Below are positions 1-7,924 of a stretch of DNA of 64,000 nt, piece after piece. This DNA is from Hydrogenophaga sp. (GTDB lineage Bacteria > Pseudomonadota > Gammaproteobacteria > Burkholderiales > Burkholderiaceae_C). The notes below the pieces were generated by a model. That model searched no databases. It was not told the origin of the DNA and was given only the letters and a program-made list of their open reading frames with translations. The position numbers were made by a program, and so were the translations under genes. The DNA is taken from positions 1-64,000 of the forward strand of contig JAJNQE010000110.1 of the NCBI GenBank assembly GCA_021154985.1, in the 5' to 3' direction. Every line of letters begins with the position of its first letter. The first letter of the stretch is position 1.

Positions 1-29
1 GTCACGATTTTCTGCAGGATGTCGCTCAT
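1..29 (-). CDS. trpC: TrpC, indole-3-glycerol-phosphate synthase (5' end only)
   Basis: Only the first nine codons are in the window, reading MSDILQKIV on the minus strand from an ATG at 27-29. This is the usual opening of betaproteobacterial TrpC, which closes the indole ring of indole-3-glycerol phosphate in tryptophan synthesis. The start lies 14 bases after the trpD stop on the same strand, the expected trpD-trpC order, so the two are almost certainly cotranscribed. The call rests on these few residues plus gene order; the rest lies outside the window. Confidence 0.8.
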
Positions 30-43
30 GGGGTGGGTCCGGT

Positions 44-1087
44 TCAGGCCGCGAAGGCCTTGAGTTGTTCGAGTTTGGCCAGCGCGGCGCCAGCGGCGAG
101 CGTGCGGCGGGCGAGTGCAATGCCAGCGCCCATGTCGGGCACGACGTTGGCCGCGTACAGCGCCACGCCGGCGTTGAGCGCCACGATTTCGCTGGCGGCC
201 TTGAAGGCCGGATCGTCACGGCCTTCGAGCACACCCATGAGCATCTGGCGCGAGGCCTCGGGCGTTTCCACGCGCAGCGCGCGGCTGCTGGCCATGGTCA
301 TGCCGAAATCTTCGGGGTGGATTTCGTATTCGGAGATCTCGCCGTTTTTCAGTTCGCCCACCAGCGTGGCGGCGCCGAGCGAGACCTCGTCCATGCCGTC
401 ACGGCCATACACCACCACCGCATGTTCAGCGCCCAGCCGCTGCAGCGCGCGCACCTGGATGCCCACCAGATCGGGGTGGAACACCCCCATGAGGATGTGG
501 GGTGCGGAGGCCGGGTTGGTCAGGGGGCCCAGGATGTTGAAGATGGTCTTGATGCCGAGTTCGCGCCGCACCGGGGCCACGTTCTTCATGGCCGGGTGGT
601 GGTTGGGCGCGAACATGAAGCCCACGCCGACCTGCTCAATGCAGCGCGCGATGGCTTCGGGGGAGAGGTTGATGTTGATGCCCAGGCTCTCCAAGACATC
701 GGCGCTGCCGCTCTTGCTGGACACACTGCGCCCACCGTGCTTGCTCACGCGCGCGCCGGCCGCGGCGGCCACGAACATGGAGCAGGTGGAGATGTTGAAG
801 GTGTGCGAGCCGTCACCACCGGTGCCCACGATGTCGACCAGGTGCGTCTTGTCGGCCACATGCACCTTGGTCGAGAACTCGCGCATCACCTGCGCCGCAG
901 CGGTGATCTCGCCGATGGTTTCTTTCTTCACGCGCAGGCCGGTGATGAAGGCCGCCATCATCACGGGCGACATCTCGCCGCTCATGATCAGGCGCATGAG
1001 GTGCAGCATCTCGTCGTGGAAGATCTCGCGGTGTTCGATCGTGCGCTGCAGCGCCTCTTGCGGGGTGATCTTGTGGCTGTTGGGCAT
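44..1087 (-). CDS. trpD: Anthranilate phosphoribosyltransferase
   Basis: This 347-residue cytoplasmic enzyme transfers phosphoribose from PRPP to anthranilate, the second step of the tryptophan branch. The GTGGD signature that binds PRPP is visible (VGTGGDGSHTFNIST), followed by the KHGGRSVSSKSGSADVLE anthranilate and pyrophosphate loop. The length matches the family. The open frame extends far upstream, but I choose the ATG at 1085-1087 (MPNSHKITPQ) because it has a GGAG ribosome site a few bases before it and matches the family start. It sits 23 bases after the LysE-family gene and 14 bases before trpC on the same strand. Confidence 0.97.
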   Translation of the reverse strand: MPNSHKITPQEALQRTIEHREIFHDEMLHLMRLIMSGEMSPVMMAAFITGLRVKKETIGEITAAAQVMREFSTKVHVADKTHLVDIVGTGGDGSHTFNISTCSMFVAAAAGARVSKHGGRSVSSKSGSADVLESLGININLSPEAIARCIEQVGVGFMFAPNHHPAMKNVAPVRRELGIKTIFNILGPLTNPASAPHILMGVFHPDLVGIQVRALQRLGAEHAVVVYGRDGMDEVSLGAATLVGELKNGEISEYEIHPEDFGMTMASSRALRVETPEASRQMLMGVLEGRDDPAFKAASEIVALNAGVALYAANVVPDMGAGIALARRTLAAGAALAKLEQLKAFAA

Positions 1088-1110
1088 GTGTGTCTCCGGA
1101 GCTTCTGGGT

Positions 1111-1749
1111 TCATGTGGCAGGATTGTCGGCCAGGGCCAGGCGCAGGCCGAAGCCCACGAAGAGCAGGCCCGCGGCGCGGTCCATCCAGTGCATGGCGCG
1201 CTGCACGGTCTGCACGCGGCGCGCGGCCCAGGCGGCGAGCCAGGCATAACCGAAGTTGATCGGCAGCGAGTTGAGGTTGAAAACCAGCCCCAGCAGCAGA
1301 AAAACCAGCGCCTTGTTGGGAGCGTCCGGCGCGATGAACTGCGGCACGAAGGCCAGGAAGAACAGCGCGACCTTGGGGTTCAGCACGTTGGTGAGGAAAC
1401 CCCGGCGGTACACGCGCCACAGGTCCACGTCGGCGACGCCGGCGTTCAGGTTCAGCGGCGAGGCCTTGGAGAACAGCAGGCGCACACCCATCCACAACAA
1501 GTAGGCCGCGCCGATCCACTTGAGCACGGTGAACGCGGTGGCTGAGGTGGCCAGCAGCGCACTCACACCCACGGCGGCGGCGAACACATGCACAAAGCAG
1601 CCGCTGACGATGCCCAGCGCCGCCACGATGCCGGCGCGCACGCCGCTCTTGAGCGCATTGGTCACGATGTAGAGCACGTCCGGGCCGGGCGTGAGGTTGA
1701 GCAGCCAGCCTGCGGCAATGAAGAGCAGGAGTTGCGGCAGGTCGGGCAT
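1111..1749 (-). CDS. LysE/RhtB family amino-acid exporter
   Basis: A 212-residue inner-membrane protein with about six hydrophobic segments and the early family motif NLTPGPDVLYIV (residues about 18-29). LysE/RhtB proteins export amino acids such as lysine, threonine, homoserine or their analogues; the substrate cannot be read from sequence. It lies between ltaE (16 bases upstream) and trpD (23 bases downstream) on the same strand, so it is probably transcribed with the trp genes. The neighbouring threonine aldolase makes a threonine, glycine or related amino-acid substrate plausible, but this is inference. Confidence 0.9.
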   Translation of the reverse strand: MPDLPQLLLFIAAGWLLNLTPGPDVLYIVTNALKSGVRAGIVAALGIVSGCFVHVFAAAVGVSALLATSATAFTVLKWIGAAYLLWMGVRLLFSKASPLNLNAGVADVDLWRVYRRGFLTNVLNPKVALFFLAFVPQFIAPDAPNKALVFLLLGLVFNLNSLPINFGYAWLAAWAARRVQTVQRAMHWMDRAAGLLFVGFGLRLALADNPAT

Positions 1750-1765
1750 GGCTGTGCGCCTGCGT

Positions 1766-2833
1766 TCAGTAAACGGCCGAGCCGGTGGGACGTGTGCTGG
1801 CGGCCGTGGCGCCCTGCGCGAAGAACGCGCGAGTGCTGCTGATCGCGCGGTCGATGCCGGCTGCGTCCACGTCGAGGTGCGTCACGAACCGCAGACCGAT
1901 CAAGCCGGTGGCAAGCACGCCATCCTTCGCCAGGTGCGCCAGCAGATCGGGGCCCCTGCCGTTGGCCACATCAACAAACACGATGTTGGTTTGCGCCGAG
2001 CGCACGGCCAGTCCGTCGATGCCGGCCAGCCCCTGGGCCAGGCGCTGCGCGAGCGCGTGGTCATCGGCCAGGCGCTGAACATGGTGGTCCAGCGCGTGGT
2101 GCGCCGCGGCCGCGAGCAGGCCCGACTGGCGCAGGCCGCCGCCGAGCATCTTGCGCCAGCGCAACGCACGGCGGATCAGCTCTTTGGAGCCGCACAGCGC
2201 TGAGCCCACCGGTGCACCCAGGCCCTTGCTGAAACAGACCGACACACTGTCGAAGCGATCAACGATGCCGCGCAAAGCGGTGAACGGATCGCCACCCGCC
2301 GCCACCGCCGCGTTGAACACACGCGCGCCATCAAGGTGCACCGCCAGGCCATGTTCACGCGCCAGCGCCGTGGCCTGGTCCAGATACTCAGCCGGCATGG
2401 GATGGCCGTTCCAGGTGTTCTCCAGGCACAGCAGGCGCGTGCGCGCGAAGTGCGGGTCGTCGGGCTTGATGGCGGCGGCGATGTCAGCCAGCTGCATCTG
2501 GCCAACCGCGTTTTGCGCCAATGGCTGCGGCTGGATGCTGCCCAGCACGGCCGCGCCGCCGCCTTCGTAGCGGTAAGTGTGCGCGTTCTGCCCCACGATG
2601 TATTCGTCGCCGCGCTCGCAGTGGGCGAGCATCGCGCACAGGTTGCTCTGCGTGCCGCTGGCCATGAAGAGCGCCGCCTCCTTGCCGGTGAGGGCCGCCA
2701 CCTTGTCCTGCAGCGCGTTGACGGAAGGGTCGTCGCCGAACACGTCATCGCCCAGCGGCGCGGCCATCATGGCCTCGCGCATGGCGGGCGTGGGCTGGGT
2801 GACCGTGTCGCTGCGCAAATCAACCGTTGTCAT
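1766..2833 (-). CDS. ltaE: Low-specificity L-threonine aldolase
   Basis: A 355-residue pyridoxal-phosphate enzyme that cleaves L-threonine or allo-threonine to glycine and acetaldehyde. The N-terminus DLRSDTVTQPT is the family hallmark, HLDGAR (Asp168) contacts the PLP pyridine nitrogen, and the FSKGLGAP motif carries the likely Schiff-base Lys203. The ATG at 2831-2833 overlaps the trpG stop by four bases (ATGA), which fixes the start and implies translational coupling to trpG. An aldolase between trpG and trpD is not part of tryptophan synthesis; it may ride on the operon promoter. Confidence 0.93.
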   Translation of the reverse strand: MTTVDLRSDTVTQPTPAMREAMMAAPLGDDVFGDDPSVNALQDKVAALTGKEAALFMASGTQSNLCAMLAHCERGDEYIVGQNAHTYRYEGGGAAVLGSIQPQPLAQNAVGQMQLADIAAAIKPDDPHFARTRLLCLENTWNGHPMPAEYLDQATALAREHGLAVHLDGARVFNAAVAAGGDPFTALRGIVDRFDSVSVCFSKGLGAPVGSALCGSKELIRRALRWRKMLGGGLRQSGLLAAAAHHALDHHVQRLADDHALAQRLAQGLAGIDGLAVRSAQTNIVFVDVANGRGPDLLAHLAKDGVLATGLIGLRFVTHLDVDAAGIDRAISSTRAFFAQGATAASTRPTGSAVY

Positions 2834-3423
2834 GCCTGCTCCAGAAAGTTCTTGAGCATCGCGTGCCCGTGTTCGGTGAGGATGCTCTCGGGGTGGAACT
2901 GCACGCCTTCGATGGCCAGCGTCTTGTGCTTCACGCCCATGATCTCGCCGTCGTCGGTCCAGGCGGTCACTTCCAGCTCGGGCGGGCAGTCGCTGCGGCG
3001 GATCGCCAGCGAGTGGTAGCGATTCACGGTGAACTGCGCCGGCAGGTTGGCAAACACGCCTTGCTGGGTGGTGGTGATGACGCTGGTCTTGCCGTGCATG
3101 AGTTCCTGCGCGCGCACCACCGTGCCGCCCAGCGCGGCGCCGATAGCCTGGTGGCCCAGGCACACACCCAGGATGGGCAACTTGCCCGCGAAGTGCTGGA
3201 TCGCCGCGACCGAGATGCCGGCTTCGGCCGGCGAGCAAGGGCCGGGCGAGATCACCAGACGGTCCATGCGGCCTTCGTCGAGCCGCGTCTGCAACTCTGC
3301 CACCGTGACTTCGTCGTTGCGCACCACGGTCACCTCAGCCCCCAGTTCACCCAGGTACTGCACGATGTTGAAGGTGAACGAGTCGTAGTTGTCCACCATG
3401 AGCACTTGAAGTGGCGTGTTCAT
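2830..3423 (-). CDS. trpG: Anthranilate synthase component II (glutamine amidotransferase)
   Basis: A 197-residue class I glutamine amidotransferase that supplies ammonia to TrpE for anthranilate formation. The nucleophile Cys88 is in GVCLGHQ and the partner residues His177 and Glu179 are in QFHPES; the oxyanion region PGPCSPAEAG is also present. In many bacteria the same subunit can serve para-aminobenzoate synthase, so a shared folate role cannot be excluded. The start overlaps the trpE stop by four bases and the stop overlaps the ltaE start by four, giving a tightly coupled trpE-trpG-ltaE stretch. Confidence 0.97.
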   Translation of the reverse strand: MNTPLQVLMVDNYDSFTFNIVQYLGELGAEVTVVRNDEVTVAELQTRLDEGRMDRLVISPGPCSPAEAGISVAAIQHFAGKLPILGVCLGHQAIGAALGGTVVRAQELMHGKTSVITTTQQGVFANLPAQFTVNRYHSLAIRRSDCPPELEVTAWTDDGEIMGVKHKTLAIEGVQFHPESILTEHGHAMLKNFLEQA

Positions 3424-4919
3424 TCCAGACCCTCCTCAACCAGTTCGGCCGCACGCAACAAGGCGCGCGCCTTGTGCTCCGTTTCCCTCCACTCCATCTC
3501 GGGCACCGAGTCGGCCACCACGCCGGCCGCGGCCTGCACGTAGAGCGTCTGGTCCTTGATGATGCCGGTGCGGATCGCAATCGCCACGTCCATGTCCCCG
3601 GCGTAGCTCAGGTAACCACAGGCGCCGCCGTAGATGCCGCGCTTGGTCGGCTCCAGCTGGTCGATCAGCTCCATGGCGTGCACCTTGGGCGCGCCGGTGA
3701 GGGTGCCGGCCGGGAAGGTCGCCTTGAGCACGTCCATGCTGGTCATGCCATCGACGAGCATGCCCTCGACGTTGCTCACGATGTGCATCACATGGCTGTA
3801 GCGCTCGACCGCAAACGCCTCGGTCACCTTCACCGTGCCGATCTTCGCAATGCGTCCGATGTCGTTGCGCGCCAGGTCGATCAGCATGACGTGTTCGGCG
3901 CGTTCTTTCGGGTCGTTGATGAGCTCGGTTTCGGTCGCCTTGTCCTGCTCGGGTGTGGCGCCGCGCGGGCGGGTGCCGGCCAGCGGCCGGATCGTCACCT
4001 TGGTGCCCTCCACCGTGTTCTCTTGCCGCACCAGGATCTCGGGCGATGCCCCCACCACGTGGAAATCCCCGAAGTGGTAGTAGTACATGTAGGGCGAGGG
4101 ATTGAGCGAGCGCAGCGCGCGGTACAGGCTCAGCGGCGACTCGGTGTAGCGCTTCTTGATGCGCTGGCCCACCTGCACCTGCATGAAATCACCCGCAGCG
4201 ATCAGCTCCTTGGCGCGGTCCACCGCGGCCAAGTAGTCGGCCTTGGCGAAGTCGCGCTCCGCCGGGTAGCCCTGGCTGGGTTTGACCACCGGCGCGCTCA
4301 CCGAATACTTCAGCGCTTCGCGCAGTTCACGCAGGCGCTTCTTGCCATTGGCGTAGGCCTCGGGCTGTGCCGGGTCGGCGTAGACGATGAGGTAGAGCTT
4401 GCCAGACAGGTTGTCGATCACCGCCAGCTCTTCGCACTGCAACAAGAGAATGTCGGGGCAGCCCAAGGTGTCGGGCGGGCAGGTTTTCTCCAGCTTCTTC
4501 TCGATGTGGCGCACCGCGTCGTAGCCGAAGTAGCCGGCCAAACCGCCGCAGAAGCGCGGCAGGCCCGGGCGCAGCGCGACCTTGAAGCGCTGCTGGTAGG
4601 CGGCAATGAAGTCGAGCGGGTTGCCGTGGTTCGTCTCCACCACCACGCCATCGCGCACCACCTCGGTCTTGGCCTCGGCGCCGAAACCGGTGGCGCGCAG
4701 CAGGGTGCGCGCGGGCAGACCGATGAAGCTGTAGCGCCCGAAGCGCTCACCACCCACCACCGATTCGAGCAAAAAGCTGTGCTTGCCGTCGCCGCGCCCG
4801 TGCGCGAGCTTGAGGTAGAGCGAGAGGGGCGTTTCCAGGTCCGCGAAGGCCTCGGCCATCAGCGGGATGCGGTTGTAGCCCTGCTGGGCCAGGCTCTTGA
4901 ATTCCAGTTCCGTGATCAT
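3420..4919 (-). CDS. trpE: Anthranilate synthase component I
   Basis: A 499-residue chorismate-utilising enzyme that forms anthranilate with TrpG, the committed step to tryptophan. Near residue 50 the motif LLES is the tryptophan-binding feedback element known from enteric TrpE, so the enzyme is probably inhibited by tryptophan. The C-terminal half holds conserved chorismate-binding blocks: GASPEILVR, IRPLAGTRPRG, DLARNDIGR, and the GAPK and GGACGYLSY segments. The ATG at 4917-4919 is preceded by GGAAAG. It heads the trp operon; a 395-base region with a strong hairpin lies upstream. Confidence 0.97.
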   Translation of the reverse strand: MITELEFKSLAQQGYNRIPLMAEAFADLETPLSLYLKLAHGRGDGKHSFLLESVVGGERFGRYSFIGLPARTLLRATGFGAEAKTEVVRDGVVVETNHGNPLDFIAAYQQRFKVALRPGLPRFCGGLAGYFGYDAVRHIEKKLEKTCPPDTLGCPDILLLQCEELAVIDNLSGKLYLIVYADPAQPEAYANGKKRLRELREALKYSVSAPVVKPSQGYPAERDFAKADYLAAVDRAKELIAAGDFMQVQVGQRIKKRYTESPLSLYRALRSLNPSPYMYYYHFGDFHVVGASPEILVRQENTVEGTKVTIRPLAGTRPRGATPEQDKATETELINDPKERAEHVMLIDLARNDIGRIAKIGTVKVTEAFAVERYSHVMHIVSNVEGMLVDGMTSMDVLKATFPAGTLTGAPKVHAMELIDQLEPTKRGIYGGACGYLSYAGDMDVAIAIRTGIIKDQTLYVQAAAGVVADSVPEMEWRETEHKARALLRAAELVEEGLE

Positions 4920-5314
4920 GTTCGTTCTTTCCGTCGGCCACGCATCGGGTCATTGACGCATCGAGCGGGGCGCTGGGTTCCATGCCATCCGGTCAGGCGC
5001 GCTGCCGGGCTTGGGTGGGGTGAAGCAGCGGCGGACCGCTGGGTCCGTGGAAGCTGCGCCAACCCCGGGGGGAGTGCACGTTTACGCTGGCTTGCGCCAG
5101 GGCCAGGCTCCCCGGCCGTTGCGGCTCGGCAGAACACCTGAGGGGGTTGTGCATGGGTTGAACATGGTGGGCGGAGTGTAGCAAAGGGCTTGTGGTGTGT
5201 CGTGAGTCACGCCGACATGCTTTGGTTTTACGGCTAAACCCTGTGAGGGCGGATGCGGGCCGAAGGGACAATTGAAAAAATAGAACGCGTGTTCTTTTTT
5301 TGAACGGGAACCCC
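4920..5314. promoter_or_regulatory. trpE leader / divergent intergenic region with promoter and large hairpin
   Basis: No convincing gene lies here. On the minus strand, ACGACA (5198-5203) and TACACT (5175-5180) are 17 bases apart and could be the trpE promoter, giving a leader of about 250 bases. Within it, 5017-5066 forms three nested stems: GGGGT with ACCCC (outer), GCAGC (5025-5029) with GCTGC (5053-5057), and GGACC (5033-5037) with GGTCC (5042-5046). No U-run follows, so it is not a simple terminator. At 5282-5295 AGAAC and GTTCT flank a four-base loop between A and T runs just before the plus-strand gene. An open frame at 4993-5154 (53 codons) has one Trp only, so I see no classical trpL. 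Confidence 0.5.
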
Positions 5315-5923
5315 ATGAAACACAAACGCTTTGCCCCCTCGTTGCTGGGGCTCATCTCCTTGTGCACCGCCCTGCTGCTGCCGGCATTGAGCCCAGCCGC
5401 CACCGTGGAGGTGAGCGGCGTCAAACTGGAAGACCGCGTCACCGTGGCTGGCCAGCCGCTGGTGCTCAACGGCGCCGGCATTCGCTACAAGGCCGTGTTC
5501 AAGGTCTACACCGCCGGGCTGTACCTGGGCCAGCAGGCCGAAACACCCGAGGCGGTGCTGGCCGCCACCGGCCCCCGGCGCATGACCATCACCATGCTGC
5601 GCGACATCGACTCGGCCGAACTCGGCAAGCTGTTTTCGCGCGGCATGGAGGACAACATGGACCGCGCCGCCTTCTCCAAGCTGATCCCCGGCGTGCTGCG
5701 CATGAGCCAGGTCTTCAGTGACCACAAGAAGCTTGTCGCCGGCGATACGTTTCTGATCGACTGGATTCCCGGTACCGGCACGGTGCTGACCATCAAGGGC
5801 AAGGTGGAGGGCGAGCCGTTCAAGGAGCCCGAGTTCTTCAACGCGCTGATGCGCATCTGGCTGGGGCCGAAGCCGGCCGACTGGCAGTTGAAAGACGCGC
5901 TGCTGGGCAAGTCAAAAACCTGA
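5315..5923 (+). CDS. Chalcone isomerase-fold secreted protein
   Basis: A 202-residue protein with a cleavable signal peptide (KHKRFAPSLLG, hydrophobic core, then LSPAA near residues 25-28), so it is exported. The body (VSGVKLEDRV, GIRYKAVFKVYTAGLYL, ALMRIWLGPKP) matches the bacterial chalcone-isomerase-like family. Bacterial members generally lack proven flavonoid isomerase activity and their role is unknown. I choose the ATG at 5315 over an in-frame TTG at 5300 because it begins the signal peptide. The gene faces against gph and its last 12 bases overlap gph's 3' end. It interrupts the gph-trpE linkage usual in related bacteria. Confidence 0.85.
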   Translation: MKHKRFAPSLLGLISLCTALLLPALSPAATVEVSGVKLEDRVTVAGQPLVLNGAGIRYKAVFKVYTAGLYLGQQAETPEAVLAATGPRRMTITMLRDIDSAELGKLFSRGMEDNMDRAAFSKLIPGVLRMSQVFSDHKKLVAGDTFLIDWIPGTGTVLTIKGKVEGEPFKEPEFFNALMRIWLGPKPADWQLKDALLGKSKT

Positions 5924-6589
5924 GGCTGCGCCCAGGGGCTGATCGCCGTGCTGAGCCAACTCGGCCAAAGAACCGATCAACCGGTCGTGCGGCGCCTGCG
6001 CAATCGGCTCGCCGTGGTTGTAGCCGTAGGTGACCAACACCACCGGGCAGCCGGCCGCGCGCGCAGCAAGGCCGTCGTTCTGTGAATCACCCACCATGAG
6101 CGTGGCCGCCGGCGTTGTGCCCAGCGCTTCGCAGGTCTTCAGCAGCGGCAGCGGGTCGGGCTTGGTGCGCTCGAAGCTGTCGCCGCCGAACACATGGGCA
6201 AAAAACCCCAGCAATCCCTTGGCCTGCAGCAGGGGCACGGCAAAACCATGGGGCTTGTTGGTCAGGCAGGCCAGCGGCAGTCCGCGAGCGCGCAGCGCGG
6301 TGAGGCCTTCGACCACGCCCGGGTACACCGCGCTGTGGGCACCGTTGATGGCGAGGTAGTGCGCCTGGTAGCGCGCCCAGGCGTCGGCCTGCAGCGCGGC
6401 GGCCTCGTCGGCGCCCAGCCCGCCATGTAGCAGCGCCGAGCGGATCAGGTGCGCCGAACCTTTGCCCACCATGCGCTCGATCTCAGTGCGGGTCACGCCC
6501 GGACGGCCCAGCGCTGCCAGGGTTTCATTCAGGGCAACATCGAAGTCGCCCAGGGTGTCGACCATGGTCCCGTCGAGGTCCACGATCAC
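5912..6589 (-). CDS. gph: Phosphoglycolate phosphatase, HAD family
   Basis: HAD-superfamily hydrolase with the nucleophile motif DLDGTMVDT at the N-terminus, a helical cap, LTNKPHG (motif II), KPDPLPLL (motif III lysine) and MVGDSQNDGLAAR (motif IV). It removes 2-phosphoglycolate, a by-product of DNA repair or Rubisco oxygenation. No in-frame ATG lies before the DLDGT motif. The best start is a GTG at 6587-6589 (225 residues), with GGGGG just upstream. Related proteins begin several residues earlier, so the true N-terminus is uncertain. It follows rpe on the same strand, the standard rpe-gph order, with a GC-rich repeat between them. Confidence 0.92.
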   Translation of the reverse strand: MIVDLDGTMVDTLGDFDVALNETLAALGRPGVTRTEIERMVGKGSAHLIRSALLHGGLGADEAAALQADAWARYQAHYLAINGAHSAVYPGVVEGLTALRARGLPLACLTNKPHGFAVPLLQAKGLLGFFAHVFGGDSFERTKPDPLPLLKTCEALGTTPAATLMVGDSQNDGLAARAAGCPVVLVTYGYNHGEPIAQAPHDRLIGSLAELAQHGDQPLGAASGF

Positions 6590-6682
6590 CCCCTGCAGAT
6601 CAGAGAACGACCAGGGTGATGCTCGGCGCGCGTGTCTGCTTCCAGGATGACGTGGAACCGGCTCTGCCGGGCCACAGTCATC

Positions 6683-6720
6683 GCCCCCTGGGGGGTGACG
6701 CGAAGCGGCGCGGGGGGAGC
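6683..6720. repeat. GC-rich intergenic repeat-like element
   Basis: A 38-base segment between rpe and gph begins CCCCCTGGGGGG and ends GCGCGGGGGGAGC, so it can fold back on itself. Its edges (CTCCCCCCG on one strand, TCACCCC on the other) resemble the edges of the hairpin in the trpE leader near 5017-5075. Elements of this look are common between genes in Comamonadaceae, from memory. It is probably a dispersed intergenic repeat and may affect rpe-gph readthrough. Confidence 0.45.
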
Positions 6721-7410
6721 TCAAACCAGCGCTGCCCGCATCTGGTCGATGACCGCCTTGTAGTCGGGTTTCCCAAAGATCGCGCTGCCGGCAACAAACG
6801 TGTCGGCCCCGGCGTCGGCCACGCGGCGGATGTTGTCCGGCTTGATGCCGCCGTCCACTTCCAGTCGGATGTTTTTGCCGCTGGCCTCGATGCGTTTGCG
6901 TGCGTCCTCGATCTTGCGCAAGGCCGAGTCGATGAAGCTCTGGCCACCGAAACCCGGGTTCACGCTCATGATCAGGATCAGGTCGATGTCGTCGATCAGC
7001 CAGTCCAGCACGTCCAGCGGCTGGCCCGGGTTGAAGGTGAGACCCGCCTTGGCGCCCTTGGCCTTGATGGCCTGAACGCTGCGGTGCACGTGAGCGCTTG
7101 CATCGGGGTGAAAGCTCACCAGGTCGGCACCGGCGTCGATGAAAGCACTGGCCAGTGCGTCCACCGGCTGGATCATGAGATGCACATCGATCGGCACGGG
7201 CGTGCCGTCGGCCTTCTTCGCGTGGGGTTTCAGCGCCTGGCAGACCATGGGGCCGAAGGTCAGGTTGGGCACGTAATGGTTGTCCATCACGTCGAAATGG
7301 ATCCAGTCGGCGCCGGCGGCGATGACGTTTTTCACCTCTTCTCCCAGGCGGGCGAAATCGGCGGACAGGATGGACGGGGCGATGAACGCGGGGCTGTTGT
7401 TCTGTGGCAT
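6721..7410 (-). CDS. rpe: Ribulose-phosphate 3-epimerase
   Basis: A 229-residue TIM-barrel enzyme that interconverts ribulose 5-phosphate and xylulose 5-phosphate in the pentose phosphate and Calvin pathways. Family signatures are clear: APSILSADFARLGEE, HFDVMDNHYVPNLTFGP, HLMI, MSVNPGFGGQSF and the phosphate-binding end VDGGIKPDNIRRV then GSAIFG. I choose ATG 7408-7410 (MPQNNSP) over a TTG two codons upstream. It is the first gene of the rpe-gph pair and is divergent from apaG across about 100 bases, which should hold both promoters. Confidence 0.96.
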   Translation of the reverse strand: MPQNNSPAFIAPSILSADFARLGEEVKNVIAAGADWIHFDVMDNHYVPNLTFGPMVCQALKPHAKKADGTPVPIDVHLMIQPVDALASAFIDAGADLVSFHPDASAHVHRSVQAIKAKGAKAGLTFNPGQPLDVLDWLIDDIDLILIMSVNPGFGGQSFIDSALRKIEDARKRIEASGKNIRLEVDGGIKPDNIRRVADAGADTFVAGSAIFGKPDYKAVIDQMRAALV

Positions 7411-7511
7411 GGGCAACCTGGGGTGGATGAAAGGTGGGCAATTCGTCGGGCGATCCGGTGCATTTTGTCAGGCCTGACGGTGCCGCGCATGCCCGGGGTA
7501 ACATCCGCGCC

Positions 7512-7907
7512 ATGCCCAAATACCTGTTCACCTGCGAGGTTGAACCCCAGTACCTCAGCGAGCAGTCTTCGCCCGAAGAAGACCAGTACGCCTTCGCCTA
7601 CACGATCACCATCACCAACACCGGTGAGGTGACCGCGCAGCTCATTTCCAGGCACTGGATCATCGACGACGAACAAGGCCACACCGAGCAGGTCAAGGGC
7701 CTGGGGGTGGTGGGCCACCAGCCGCTGCTGCGCCCGGGCGAGTCGTTTCAGTACACCAGCGGCACCCGCCTGAAAACGCCCGCCGGCAGCATGCGCGGCA
7801 GCTTTTTCTGCGTGGCCGAAGACGGCGAACGTTTTGAAGCGGTGGTGCCCGCGTTTGCCTTGCGCGCCAGCGGCGCGGGCGATGCGCCAGCGCGGGTGTT
7901 GCACTGA
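7512..7907 (+). CDS. apaG: ApaG, Co2+/Mg2+ efflux-associated protein
   Basis: A 131-residue single-domain protein (DUF525, fibronectin-III-like fold). Typical segments are EPQYLSEQSSPE, FAYTITITNTG, QLISRHWIIDD, VVGHQPLLRPGESFQYTSG and GSMRGSF. Its biochemical role is not settled; mutants in enterics affect cobalt resistance. I take the ATG at 7512 (MPKYLFTCEVEP), since the upstream extension of the frame has no family similarity. It is followed after 17 bases by the gcr-type gene, with which it probably forms an operon through thiL. Confidence 0.93.
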   Translation: MPKYLFTCEVEPQYLSEQSSPEEDQYAFAYTITITNTGEVTAQLISRHWIIDDEQGHTEQVKGLGVVGHQPLLRPGESFQYTSGTRLKTPAGSMRGSFFCVAEDGERFEAVVPAFALRASGAGDAPARVLH

Positions 7908-7924
7908 AGCACGCCGCCTCGTTC

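Noticed and set aside
3411..5141. A 576-codon plus-strand frame
   Set aside because: Antisense to trpE; composition typical of an antisense GC frame.
4993..5154. A 53-codon frame in the trpE leader as a trpL leader peptide
   Set aside because: Only one Trp codon and no attenuator with a U-run, so it is not a classical attenuator peptide.
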